In this document: positions 14,092 through 21,595 of the stretch, one piece after another
Layout of the letters: each line of letters begins with the position of its first letter
Numbering within the stretch: position 1 is the stretch's first letter
The notes under the pieces: generated by a model
Told to the model about the DNA's origin: nothing
The model's input: only the letters and a program-made list of their open reading frames with translations
Databases searched by the model: none
From: JAHZFN01 sp965149945
GTDB taxonomy: Bacteria > Bacillota > Dehalobacteriia > UBA4068 > UBA4997
Assembly: GCA_965149945.1 (NCBI GenBank)
Contig: CBCTTQ010000032.1
Coordinates: 1 to 21,700, forward strand
DNA length: 21,700 nucleotides
Reading direction: 5' to 3'
Translations under genes and position numbers: made by a program

Positions 14092-16749
14092 ATGGGAGCA
14101 ACACATCAGATTACCGGTTCGTATAATCCGGGAGCCATTGAAAAAAAATGGTATGAAATTTGGGAAAAAAACGGCTATTTCAGCTATCAGCATAATCCCG
14201 GCGGAGAACCTTTTTCCATTGTAATGCCGCCGCCCAATGTTACAGGGCAGTTGCATATGGGTCATGCAATGGACGAAACATTGCAGGATATTTTAACGCG
14301 TTGGCACAGAATGATGGGACACCAAACCCTTTGGCTGCCCGGTACCGATCATGCCGGTATTGCGACTCAGGCTAAGGTAGAAGAATTTATTAAGGCGGAA
14401 GAAGGCTTGAGCAAATATGATTTGGGTCGTGAGAAATTTGTCAAACGTGTCTGGGACTGGAAAGACAAATATCATGCGAGAATTACCAAACAGCTACGTT
14501 TGTTGGGCGCTTCCTGCGACTGGGATAAGGAACGCTTTACTTTGGATGAAGGATGCTCCGACGCTGTTCAGGAAATCTTTATCCGCCTTTATGAAAAAGG
14601 GCTAATTTATCGCGGCAGTTATATTATCAACTGGTGTCCTCATTGCCATACCACTATTTCCGACATTGAAGTGGAACACAGCGATCAACCCGGTCATCTT
14701 TGGTATTTCAAATACCCTTATGCCGATGGCAGCGGTTATATGACCATTGCCACCACCCGTCCGGAAACCATGTTCGGCGATGTGGCGGTAGCGGTAAACC
14801 CTCATGATGAACGCTATCGGGACAAAGTAGGGCAGATGTTGATTCTGCCTATTATGAATAAAAAAATTCCCATCATTGCCGATGATTATGTGGACTTGGA
14901 ATATGGTACCGGTTGTGTAAAAATTACACCTGCCCATGACCCCAATGACTTTGAAATGGGTTTGCGTCACAATCTGCCCCAGGTCAATGTCATCAACAAA
15001 GATGCCAAAATGGAAAATGTCAATGAAAAATATAACGGTATGGATCGGGATCAATGCCGCAAAGCAGTGGTTGCAGAAATGGAAGAATTGGGGCTTTTGG
15101 AAAAGATCGAGGATTTGGAACATTCCGTCGGTCAATGCTATCGTTGCGGAACCATCATTGAACCGCTCATTTCTCCTCAGTGGTTTGTAAAAATGGAGCC
15201 CTTGGCAAAACCGGCGTTGGAAGCTGTAAAAAACGGAGATATTCGATTTATTCCCGCTCGGTTTGAAAAAATCTATACCGGTTGGCTGGAAGGTATTCGG
15301 GATTGGTGCATTTCCCGTCAGCTTTGGTGGGGTCACCGCATTCCTGTCTGGTATTGCGATGATTGCGGCGCTACTATTTGTCAAAAAGGCACTGTTACGA
15401 CTTGCCCCCAATGCGGCAGCCAACATGTTCATCAAGATGAAGATGTTTTGGATACCTGGTTCAGTTCTGCTTTATGGCCTTTTTCTACATTGGGCTGGCC
15501 TGATCAAGAAGCTTTTCGGAAAATGGAAAAATTTTATCCTACTTCGGTACTGGTTACCGGACGGGACATCATTTTCTTTTGGGTTGCCAGAATGATTTTC
15601 ACCGCTTTATTTGCCATGGAAGAAAAACCCTTTAACGAAGTGTTCATCCATGGTTTGGTGTTGGACGCGCAGGGACGTAAAATGAGTAAATCTCTGGGCA
15701 ACGGCATTGATCCGCTGGAAATCATCGATCAATACGGCGCCGACCCGCTGCGTTTCATGCTCATTACCGGAAATACTCCCGGTAATGACCTGCGGTTCCA
15801 GCAGGACAGATTGGAAGGTTCCCGCAATTTCGCCAATAAAATTTGGAATGCCAGCCGTTTTGTGTTGATGAATATTGAAGGATTCGAAGAAAACCGCCAG
15901 CCTTTGCATTTGACCATGGCAGATCAGTGGATTTTGGAAGAACTAAGAAAGGCGACGGCTTCCATCACGGAAAACTTCCGCCAATACGAATTAGGAGAAG
16001 CTGCTCGCGCCGTATATGAATTTGCCTGGGATTCCTTCTGTGACTGGTATATTGAAATGGTAAAACCTCGCTTATACGGAACTGACGAGGATGATAAATA
16101 TACAGCGCAGAGTGTTTTGGTAACAGTTTTGCGCTCTATGTTACAATTGCTGCATCCTTTTATGCCGTTTTTGACAGAGGAACTTTGGCAGGCGCTGCCG
16201 CACCAAGGGGAAACCATCATGCTTTCTCGTTGGCCCAATTCCGAAGAAATGACGGCTTATTCCGAAGAAGCGGCGGCAATGGCAACCATTCAAGACGTGG
16301 TGCATACCATTCGTAATATTCGTGCGGAAATGAATGTGCCGCCTAAGAAAAAGGCGGACGCGGTGTTCCTGGCGACCGGGAAAAATGCCGAAGCTTTGCG
16401 ACAAGGGAAACTCTATATCGAAACGCTGGCGGGAATTGCTCAAATGGAAATTCGCGATAAATCGTCAGCAGCGCCGGAACAGTCGGCGGCTGCCCACGTG
16501 AAAGGAATTGAAATATTCCTTCCTTTAAAAGGACTGATCGATATTGAAAAAGAATTGCTCAGACTGAATAAAGAAGTCGGCAATATGGACAAAGAACTGA
16601 AACGTTTAGCAGGAAAGCTGAACAATCCTGGATTCCTCTCCAAAGCACCGGCTGAAGTTGTGGCAAAAGAACGCGCTAAAGAAACAGAATACACCCAAAA
16701 GAAAGAGGCGCTTTTGGCTCGAATTGCAGAAATTCAAGAATTATCTTAG
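14092..16749 (+). CDS. valS: Valyl-tRNA synthetase
   Basis: An 885-residue class I aminoacyl-tRNA synthetase that charges tRNA-Val. I prefer the ATG at 14092, which has TTGGAGG five bases upstream, over the ATG at 14068. Motifs: HMGH (55-58, the HIGH signature) in TGQLHMGHAMDET; a CP1 editing domain with ATTRPETMFGDVAVAVNP, which clears mischarged threonine; and KMSKS at 530-534. Three cysteine-rich pieces, WCPHCHTT, CYRCGT and YCDDCG...CPQCG, look like zinc knuckles, as in many bacterial ValRS. The anticodon-binding domain follows. The C-terminal 70 residues form the coiled coil typical of ValRS (DIEKELLRLNKEVGNMDKEL). Expression is controlled by the valine T-box just upstream. Nothing is truncated. 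Confidence 0.98.
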   Translation: MGATHQITGSYNPGAIEKKWYEIWEKNGYFSYQHNPGGEPFSIVMPPPNVTGQLHMGHAMDETLQDILTRWHRMMGHQTLWLPGTDHAGIATQAKVEEFIKAEEGLSKYDLGREKFVKRVWDWKDKYHARITKQLRLLGASCDWDKERFTLDEGCSDAVQEIFIRLYEKGLIYRGSYIINWCPHCHTTISDIEVEHSDQPGHLWYFKYPYADGSGYMTIATTRPETMFGDVAVAVNPHDERYRDKVGQMLILPIMNKKIPIIADDYVDLEYGTGCVKITPAHDPNDFEMGLRHNLPQVNVINKDAKMENVNEKYNGMDRDQCRKAVVAEMEELGLLEKIEDLEHSVGQCYRCGTIIEPLISPQWFVKMEPLAKPALEAVKNGDIRFIPARFEKIYTGWLEGIRDWCISRQLWWGHRIPVWYCDDCGATICQKGTVTTCPQCGSQHVHQDEDVLDTWFSSALWPFSTLGWPDQEAFRKMEKFYPTSVLVTGRDIIFFWVARMIFTALFAMEEKPFNEVFIHGLVLDAQGRKMSKSLGNGIDPLEIIDQYGADPLRFMLITGNTPGNDLRFQQDRLEGSRNFANKIWNASRFVLMNIEGFEENRQPLHLTMADQWILEELRKATASITENFRQYELGEAARAVYEFAWDSFCDWYIEMVKPRLYGTDEDDKYTAQSVLVTVLRSMLQLLHPFMPFLTEELWQALPHQGETIMLSRWPNSEEMTAYSEEAAAMATIQDVVHTIRNIRAEMNVPPKKKADAVFLATGKNAEALRQGKLYIETLAGIAQMEIRDKSSAAPEQSAAAHVKGIEIFLPLKGLIDIEKELLRLNKEVGNMDKELKRLAGKLNNPGFLSKAPAEVVAKERAKETEYTQKKEALLARIAEIQELS

Positions 16750-16820
16750 AACAACGCGGAAGTAGGGGAATTTTACAGCTTCCGAGTGAGTGTTTTCCCG
16801 TCGCCAATAAAAAGTATACA

Positions 16821-16859
16821 AAAAGAGCAGTATTACAAATGCTGCTCTTTTCTTTTTTT
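16821..16859 (+). terminator. valS terminator
   Basis: AAAAGAGCAG (16821-16830) pairs with CTGCTCTTTT (16842-16851); the loop bases TATTACAAATG can extend the stem by about four pairs. A T-run follows, broken by one C. Confidence 0.88.
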
Positions 16860-16942
16860 ATTGAAACTGTCCGTATTATCCTCCAGCAGGCAAAATGCCT
16901 TTTCTCTATCAAAAGCGATACAAAACAAGTATTCCCAATATA

Positions 16943-16971
16943 TTGACATGGTGTCAAAATAGATTTATATT
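16943..16971 (+). promoter_or_regulatory. Promoter of the redox cassette with overlapping operator 1
   Basis: TTGACA (16943-16948), 17 bases, TATATT (16966-16971), start near 16978. The -35 hexamer is the left arm of a perfect palindrome TTGACA-TGG-TGTCAA (16943-16957). A repressor bound there would block RNA polymerase directly. Confidence 0.8.
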
Positions 16972-16986
16972 AAAAGCACAAGAAAA

Positions 16987-17001
16987 TTGACACGATGTCA
17001 G
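16987..17001 (+). promoter_or_regulatory. Probable TetR operator 2
   Basis: TTGACA-CGA-TGTCAG repeats operator 1 with one arm base changed. The centres of the two palindromes are 44 bases apart, about four helical turns, so two dimers would lie on the same face. It sits just downstream of the predicted start site, in the leader. The linked TetR gene (17614-18237) is the obvious ligand protein. Confidence 0.72.
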
Positions 17002-17034
17002 AATAAAGAATTTCGAAAAGGAGGATTCATTATT

Positions 17035-17595
17035 ATGAAAAAAAATATTGGTTCGTTGTTGGCGCTATATCCCTTGCCGGTGACCATTATCGGTGCAACG
17101 GATGGAGATACCCCCACTTGGACGCTGGTGGGACCTGTAGGAATCATTGGTCATAATCGCGTGTTGGTCAGCTTGGCGGATCAACATTCTATCAATGGTT
17201 GTGTGAAGAAGAACAATCGCCTTTCTTTGAATTTGGTTCGGGAGTCGATGTTGCCAGCGGTGGATATGGCCGGCTCTGTCAACGGCGCTCAAAAGAGCAA
17301 GGCAGAACTGTTTTCGTATCAGCTCGGCGCGTTGGGAACACCTATCATTGACGAAGCGCCTTTAACAATGGAATGCGAAGTGGCAGATGTATATCGTACC
17401 GAAGGGTTTGAAAGTTTTATTTGTACCATTGCGGGAACCTATGTGGAAGAAGATTGTCTGGATAAGCATGATAAACCCGACTATCGTCAGTTAAAACCGG
17501 TGTTATTTCAATTTCCGTCGTATGAATATATTCAAACAGGAGAAATCATCGGCAAATGTCTCTCGTTTCAAAAAACCAAAAGTAAACATTGCTGA
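17035..17595 (+). CDS. Flavin reductase-like FMN-binding protein
   Basis: A 186-residue protein of the flavin-reductase-like split-barrel family (flavoredoxin type). I start it at ATG 17035 (MKKNIGSLLALYPLPVTIIG), which follows AAAAGGAGG; a start further upstream would run through operator 2. Family signs are the LYPLPVTIIGATDGDTP opening, the WTLVGPVGIIGHNRVLVSL segment, NLVRESMLPAVDMAGSVNG and the conserved late MECEVADVY. These proteins bind FMN and move electrons from reduced donors to flavin or Fe-S partners; the exact partner is not visible. First gene of the TetR-controlled cassette, 18 bases before the regulator gene. Confidence 0.82.
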   Translation: MKKNIGSLLALYPLPVTIIGATDGDTPTWTLVGPVGIIGHNRVLVSLADQHSINGCVKKNNRLSLNLVRESMLPAVDMAGSVNGAQKSKAELFSYQLGALGTPIIDEAPLTMECEVADVYRTEGFESFICTIAGTYVEEDCLDKHDKPDYRQLKPVLFQFPSYEYIQTGEIIGKCLSFQKTKSKHC

Positions 17596-17613
17596 ATTGC
17601 GGAGGTGAAAGCA

Positions 17614-18237
17614 ATGCCGAAAGGCTCGGAAACTTTGACTGCGGCAAGAAAAGAAGAAATCATTGCCGCTTGTGAACAATTGTATCGACGGAAAAGTTTC
17701 AAAGAGATTACCATGAAAGAAATTGCCCAAGAGACCTCTTTTACCAGAACTTCAATTTACAATTATTTTCAAACAAAAGAAGAAATCTTTTTGGCTCTGC
17801 TCGAAAAGGAATATTCTCTGTGGATCGCACAGCTGCGACAGCTGCGTATGGATCATCCTGTTTTGAGCCGCGCGGATTTTGCAGACGCATTGGCACGTTC
17901 GTTGGAAGAGCGGAAAACGTTGTTAAAACTGATGTCTATGAACCATTATGATTTAGAAGAAAACAGTCGTCTGGAACGTCTGGTTGAATTTAAAACTGTT
18001 TATGGACAAGCGCTGACCGAAGTGCGCCGTTGTTTGCAACAATTTTTTCCGGAAATGGATCAAAAAGAACAACAGTTTTTTTTGTTTTCCTTTTTTCCTT
18101 TTATGTTCGGCATCTATCCCTATACCGTGGTAAGTGAAAAACAACGAAAAGCGATGCAGTTGGCAGATGTGCATTATGTGTATTTGACTATTTATGAAAT
18201 TACCTTTGCCGAAGTAAAAAAGCTGTTGAGTGTCTGA
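17614..18237 (+). CDS. TetR/AcrR-family regulator
   Basis: A 207-residue regulator. ATG 17614 has GGAGGTGA (17601-17608) at good spacing; the GTG at 17605 overlaps that site and is less likely. The N-terminal helix-turn-helix is clear: FKEITMKEIAQETSFTRTSIYNYFQTKEEIFLALLEKEY (residues 29-67, written in the family pattern 'tvreIA..agvs.gtiYnyF.sKeelf'). The all-helical C-terminal domain is variable and would bind the inducer. Its gene lies inside the cassette next to the twin palindromes at 16943-17001, so I infer that it represses the whole unit, including itself. The inducer may be an oxidant or reactive electrophile, judging from the redox neighbours. Confidence 0.92.
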   Translation: MPKGSETLTAARKEEIIAACEQLYRRKSFKEITMKEIAQETSFTRTSIYNYFQTKEEIFLALLEKEYSLWIAQLRQLRMDHPVLSRADFADALARSLEERKTLLKLMSMNHYDLEENSRLERLVEFKTVYGQALTEVRRCLQQFFPEMDQKEQQFFLFSFFPFMFGIYPYTVVSEKQRKAMQLADVHYVYLTIYEITFAEVKKLLSV

Positions 18238-18272
18238 GCGGCAAAGAGGAGATTCCGAAAAGGAGGATTACG

Positions 18273-18902
18273 ATGAAAAAACGAATACTGTTTTTATTTG
18301 CTTGTTTGTTACTGGTGAGTTTGACGGCTTGCGGCGGAGAAACTGCTACTCCCGAAGCAACGCCTACGGAGGAAGAATCCGCAACTTCCGAAGCTGCTGA
18401 AACAACTTCCTCTAATGAAGCTGATTCTTTGGTTGTGTATTTCTCCGCGACGGGCAATACCGAAGCGGTGGCGTGGCTTCTGGCAGAAACTCAAGGTGCG
18501 GATTTGCAGGAAATTGTGCCTGCGGAACCATATACAGAAGATGATTTAAATTACAATGACGATCTCAGCCGTGCCAACAGTGAGCAAAATGATGCCAATT
18601 CGCGTCCTGCCATTGCCGGCTCCATGGAGAACGTGGAACAATACGATATAGTTTATGTCGGATTCCCCATTTGGTGGGGGAATATGCCGAAAATTCTCTA
18701 TACATTCTTTGATACATATGATTTGACAGGTAAAACCATTGTGCCTTTTTGCACCAGCGGTAGCAGTGGCATTGAAGAGGCCGTGCGGGTGATCGCGGAT
18801 ATGGAACCGGACGCAACAATTACGGAAGGGCTTAGAACAGATACTTCCCAAATGGCAACAGATGTTCCCGCGTGGTTGGAAAGCATTGGGTTGGCGCAGT
18901 AG
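18273..18902 (+). CDS. Lipid-anchored flavodoxin
   Basis: A 209-residue protein, ATG start after CGAAAAGGAGGATTACG. A lipoprotein signal ends in LTAC with lipid-bearing Cys20, followed by a 30-residue Thr/Glu/Ser-rich linker. A flavodoxin domain (about 52-205) comes next: FMN phosphate loop YFSATGNTEAVAWLL (Ser58 to Thr63), then YVGFPIWWGNMPKILYTFFD and PFCTSGSSGIEEAV, as in the Flavodoxin_4 group. A flavodoxin on the outer surface implies electron transfer to extracytoplasmic acceptors, or FMN protection there. It follows the TetR gene by 35 bases and shares the ribosome-binding leader seen before two other cassette genes. The electron donor is not apparent. Confidence 0.9.
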   Translation: MKKRILFLFACLLLVSLTACGGETATPEATPTEEESATSEAAETTSSNEADSLVVYFSATGNTEAVAWLLAETQGADLQEIVPAEPYTEDDLNYNDDLSRANSEQNDANSRPAIAGSMENVEQYDIVYVGFPIWWGNMPKILYTFFDTYDLTGKTIVPFCTSGSSGIEEAVRVIADMEPDATITEGLRTDTSQMATDVPAWLESIGLAQ

Positions 18903-18980
18903 AAATCGTACGATAAAAGATTTGTAAAAAAATGATAAAATCTGTGGAAATTGCAATCGAATCGAAGTAAGGAGGAAAAA

Positions 18981-19514
18981 ATGAAAATTGTTGTAATGGA
19001 AGGCAGTCCTAATCGTCATGGTTCTTCCAATCGGTTGGCGGCAGAATTTATTCGAGGGGCTGAAGAAACAGGTCATACCGTAACAGTGATTGATGCGGCA
19101 CATGCCAATCTTCATTCTTGTACAGGGTGCATTCACTGCGGTTACGAAGGTCCGTGTGTCCAAAAAGATGATATGGAACTGTTTCGCGAACAAATCCTAA
19201 ACGCTGATATGATGGTGTTTGTTACACCATTGTATTATTACGGAATGTCGGCGCAATTAAAAATTTTAGTGGATCGTTTTTGCGCCATTAACAGCAGCAT
19301 TCAACGAAAACATATGAAATCCGCTCTGCTTACAGCGGCATGGAATGCCGATAGTTGGACTTTTGAAGCATTGGAAAGCCACTATCATACTTTGGTGCGT
19401 TATTTGAATCTGGAAGATTGCGGTATGGTACTGGGATATGGCTGCGGTACGGTTTCCATGACCGAGCATTCGGACTATCCACGGCGTGCCTATGAATTGG
19501 GACGCTTACTGTAA
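18981..19514 (+). CDS. FMN-dependent oxidoreductase with four-cysteine motif
   Basis: A 177-residue flavodoxin-fold NAD(P)H-dependent FMN reductase. The ATG at 18981 follows TAAGGAGGAAAAA; an earlier TTG (18951) would add ten residues and no signal. The N-terminal GSPNRHGSSNRLAAEF binds the FMN phosphate and VTPLYYYGMSAQLKILVDR is the usual second flavin loop. Cys47, Cys50, Cys53 and Cys59 form C-x2-C-x2-C-x5-C, the compact spacing of iron-sulfur flavoproteins (Isf), which hold a 4Fe-4S cluster. Many relatives carry this motif without proof of a cluster. The length is a little short, but the domain is complete. A 78-base gap after the flavodoxin gene could hold a further promoter, though I see none. 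Confidence 0.86.
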   Translation: MKIVVMEGSPNRHGSSNRLAAEFIRGAEETGHTVTVIDAAHANLHSCTGCIHCGYEGPCVQKDDMELFREQILNADMMVFVTPLYYYGMSAQLKILVDRFCAINSSIQRKHMKSALLTAAWNADSWTFEALESHYHTLVRYLNLEDCGMVLGYGCGTVSMTEHSDYPRRAYELGRLL

Positions 19515-19550
19515 GTAAAAGGAAGCTACTTCGAAAAGGAGGACTCCTCT

Positions 19551-20582
19551 ATGCAATACACAAAATTAGGAATCAGCGATTTAACCGTTTCCCGCATCTG
19601 TATGGGCTGTATGGGGTTTGGTGATTCCACCAACGGTCAGCACAGCTGGACCATCGACGAAGCGCATACCCGTGAGATTATCCGTTTGGGATTGTCTGCC
19701 GGAATCAATTTTTTTGATACAGCCATCGGTTATCAAGGCGGCACCAGTGAACAATATGTCGGCCGTGCTTTGAGAGATTTTGTCAAACGGGAGGATGTTG
19801 TTGTTGCGACAAAATTTTTACCTCGCACCGATGAAGAAATTGAACAAGGCGTCAGCGGTCAGCAACATATTGCTCAAATGTTGGATAAAAGTTTGGAGCA
19901 TTTAGGGATGGATTATGTAGATCTTTATATCTATCATATGTGGGACTATCGAACTCCCCTTTATGATATATTGGATGGTCTAAACCGTATGATACAGGCG
20001 GGAAAAGTTCGTTATATCGGCATTTCTAATTGCTTTGCCTGGCAGCTGGCAAAAGCGAACAGTCTGGCAGAACGGGAAGGTTTTGCTAAATTTATCTCTG
20101 TTCAGGGACATTATAATTTGATTTTCCGAGAAGAAGAACGGGAAATGGCTCCTTATTGCGCGGAAGAGCATATCGCCATGACGCCGTACAGCGCTTTGGC
20201 GGGCGGTCGTTTGGCGAAACACCCCGGAGAAACTTCTAAGAGGATGGAAGAAGACAGCTATGCCAAATTAAAATATGACGGCTCCGCTCAGGAAGATCTC
20301 GCTATCATCAACCGTGTGGCGGAATTGGCGCGACAGCGGCAAGTTACCATGACGGAAATCTCCTTGGCTTGGTTGCTGACAAAAGTGACCGCGCCTGTGG
20401 TGGGCGCCACGAAAGCTCATCATGTGGAAGGTATGGCAAAAGCTGCCGATTTAGTTTTAAGTGAAGACGAAATCGCTTATCTGGAAGAATTGTATATCCC
20501 TCATGCCTTGGTAGGCGTAATGGCACAAAATACCAAAGAAGCCTCCTCTCAAACTCATGTTTGGTTCGATACCGTGAAATAA
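19551..20582 (+). CDS. Aldo/keto reductase
   Basis: A 343-residue AKR, ATG start after CGAAAAGGAGGACTCCTCT. The catalytic tetrad is complete: Asp56 and Tyr61 (NFFDTAIGY), Lys88 (VVATKF) and His129 (LYIYHMWD). The late SLAWLLTKVTAPVVGATKAHHV segment is the NADP(H) binding region. It belongs to the large AKR group that includes YhdN/YajO-like and voltage-channel-beta-like enzymes, which reduce aldehydes and ketones with NADPH. It is the last gene of the TetR-linked redox cassette, 36 bases after the FMN reductase. This suits detoxification of reactive carbonyls, but the substrate is not readable. Not a ferredoxin-type AKR: no C-terminal cysteine clusters. Confidence 0.94.
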   Translation: MQYTKLGISDLTVSRICMGCMGFGDSTNGQHSWTIDEAHTREIIRLGLSAGINFFDTAIGYQGGTSEQYVGRALRDFVKREDVVVATKFLPRTDEEIEQGVSGQQHIAQMLDKSLEHLGMDYVDLYIYHMWDYRTPLYDILDGLNRMIQAGKVRYIGISNCFAWQLAKANSLAEREGFAKFISVQGHYNLIFREEEREMAPYCAEEHIAMTPYSALAGGRLAKHPGETSKRMEEDSYAKLKYDGSAQEDLAIINRVAELARQRQVTMTEISLAWLLTKVTAPVVGATKAHHVEGMAKAADLVLSEDEIAYLEELYIPHALVGVMAQNTKEASSQTHVWFDTVK

Positions 20583-20613
20583 ACGTGCCGTGCGGAGAGA
20601 TTTTCTGAGTTTT

Positions 20614-20627
20614 GGACAGCGCTGTCC
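20614..20627. repeat. 14-bp perfect palindrome after the aldo/keto reductase gene
   Basis: GGACAGCGCTGTCC is its own reverse complement. As RNA it gives a 5-bp stem with loop GCGC, followed by GTTTGTCTTTT, so it may be a weak terminator; it could equally be a protein-binding site. Confidence 0.4.
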
Positions 20628-20677
20628 GTTTGTCTTTTCCTGTTATTGCGAAAAATTCCGAACAGAACAAAAAAACA

Positions 20678-20706
20678 TTGCTTTATAGTGGAATCTTTTG
20701 TATAAT
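20678..20706 (+). promoter_or_regulatory. Promoter of the 100-residue membrane protein gene
   Basis: TTGCTT (20678-20683), 17 bases, TATAAT (20701-20706). It lies about 70 bases before the start codon at 20774. Confidence 0.58.
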
Positions 20707-20773
20707 AGAAGAAACTGGCAACTTTTTTGACAGTTCGTGATTGTGTATTTTGGAAATGACAGGTGGTATGTGT

Positions 20774-21076
20774 ATGTTAAAAAGCTTATGGAAAAAAGTG
20801 ATTTTTGAGGTTAAACGCTTTTTTCGCTATATTTGGCGAGAGTGCAAAGATTGGCGAACCATTCCGATTTTGCTGGTGGTGATGACAATCGTTTATTCTC
20901 CGGTTTGGTTATGTTATTTACTTTACGTGTTGTTTGGGTTGAATTGGTGTCTGGCAGTCGCTACGGCGTGTCTGGCTTTTTGGGCCGGCCCTTTTACACC
21001 GTTTTTCCCGTTGTGTATTGCCATTACCTGCGGCATTAAACGGTTGATTTTTAAAATGCCGAAATCCATGGATTGA
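20774..21076 (+). CDS. Small membrane protein, unknown function
   Basis: A 100-residue protein. I choose ATG 20774 (MLKSLWKK), with AGGTGG seven bases upstream; an in-frame ATG at 20768 is only one base from that site. A basic amphipathic N-terminus (residues 1-29, many Lys, Arg and Trp) precedes hydrophobic stretches at about 30-53 and 57-74, and a third at about 75-93 that contains FTPFFPLCIAITCG. The end is basic. I recognise no family. It has its own promoter (20678-20706) and terminator (21121-21156), which supports a real gene. It resembles the 149-residue protein at 5221 only in being small, membrane-bound and monocistronic. Confidence 0.72.
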   Translation: MLKSLWKKVIFEVKRFFRYIWRECKDWRTIPILLVVMTIVYSPVWLCYLLYVLFGLNWCLAVATACLAFWAGPFTPFFPLCIAITCGIKRLIFKMPKSMD

Positions 21077-21120
21077 AAGCAAAAGCGTAAATTTTATGAG
21101 AAAAAGAAAAAAAGAAAACA

Positions 21121-21156
21121 AAAGGACGCGAATCTGTAAAGATCAGCGTCCTTTTT
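21121..21156 (+). terminator. Terminator of the 100-residue membrane protein gene
   Basis: AAAGGACGC (21121-21129) pairs with GCGTCCTTT (21146-21154); an inner ATCT/AGAT pair (21132-21135, 21140-21143) extends the hairpin, and a T-run follows. Confidence 0.85.
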
Positions 21157-21595
21157 ATAATTCTTTATCAAAAAGATCTTTTTTCTTCTGTTTGATTCAT
21201 TGACTGCTATCAGCGGATATTAATCATCTTTTCCCGTATTGATGATACTGGAAACAGAATTTTTGGGTCGAGGCAAAAGCGGCTCGCTGCCCAAAGCTCT
21301 TCTTTGCTGCTGTAAAAATCCCTCTCTTGCCCGAAAAGCGTCTGGCTCAGCTCATTACTGCTTTCATGGCAATGATTATGGATGAGTTCTCCCAAATGAA
21401 TTCGACAGGGAATCAATTTCTTTTTTTTGATTCGTACGATGCATTTTAGTGACCATTATCCCGATTCTTTCATTTATCCCCGGCATATTTTTTTCTTCTA
21501 TTTTTATTGAATTCAATTTGTACGATGTGTTGCTTCTGCCAAAGCTTCAAAAAAAATTTTTCCATACATATGTTGTAAAAAAAAATACATGTAAA
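21157..21595. other. Stretch without a supported gene before the intron
   Basis: About 440 bases. The only longer frame is on the minus strand at 21210-21416 (68 codons, TTG start, no ribosome binding site), and I recognise nothing in it; it could be a worn-down gene fragment. A second short minus-strand frame (36 codons) overlaps its upstream side in another frame. GTACGATG occurs twice (near 21436 and 21523). Next to the intron lie TACATGTA and ACATATGT palindromes. Confidence 0.4.

Noticed and set aside
13915..14265. Minus-strand frame over the T-box and valS start
   Set aside because: Overlaps the T-box riboswitch and the N-terminus of valS; not credible.
14602..15435. 277-codon minus-strand frame inside valS
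   Set aside because: Opposite strand of a conserved synthetase gene; composition reflects the complement of valS, with no start signal.
21210..21416. 68-codon minus-strand frame as a gene
   Set aside because: TTG start without ribosome binding site, no recognisable product; kept only as a possible remnant.
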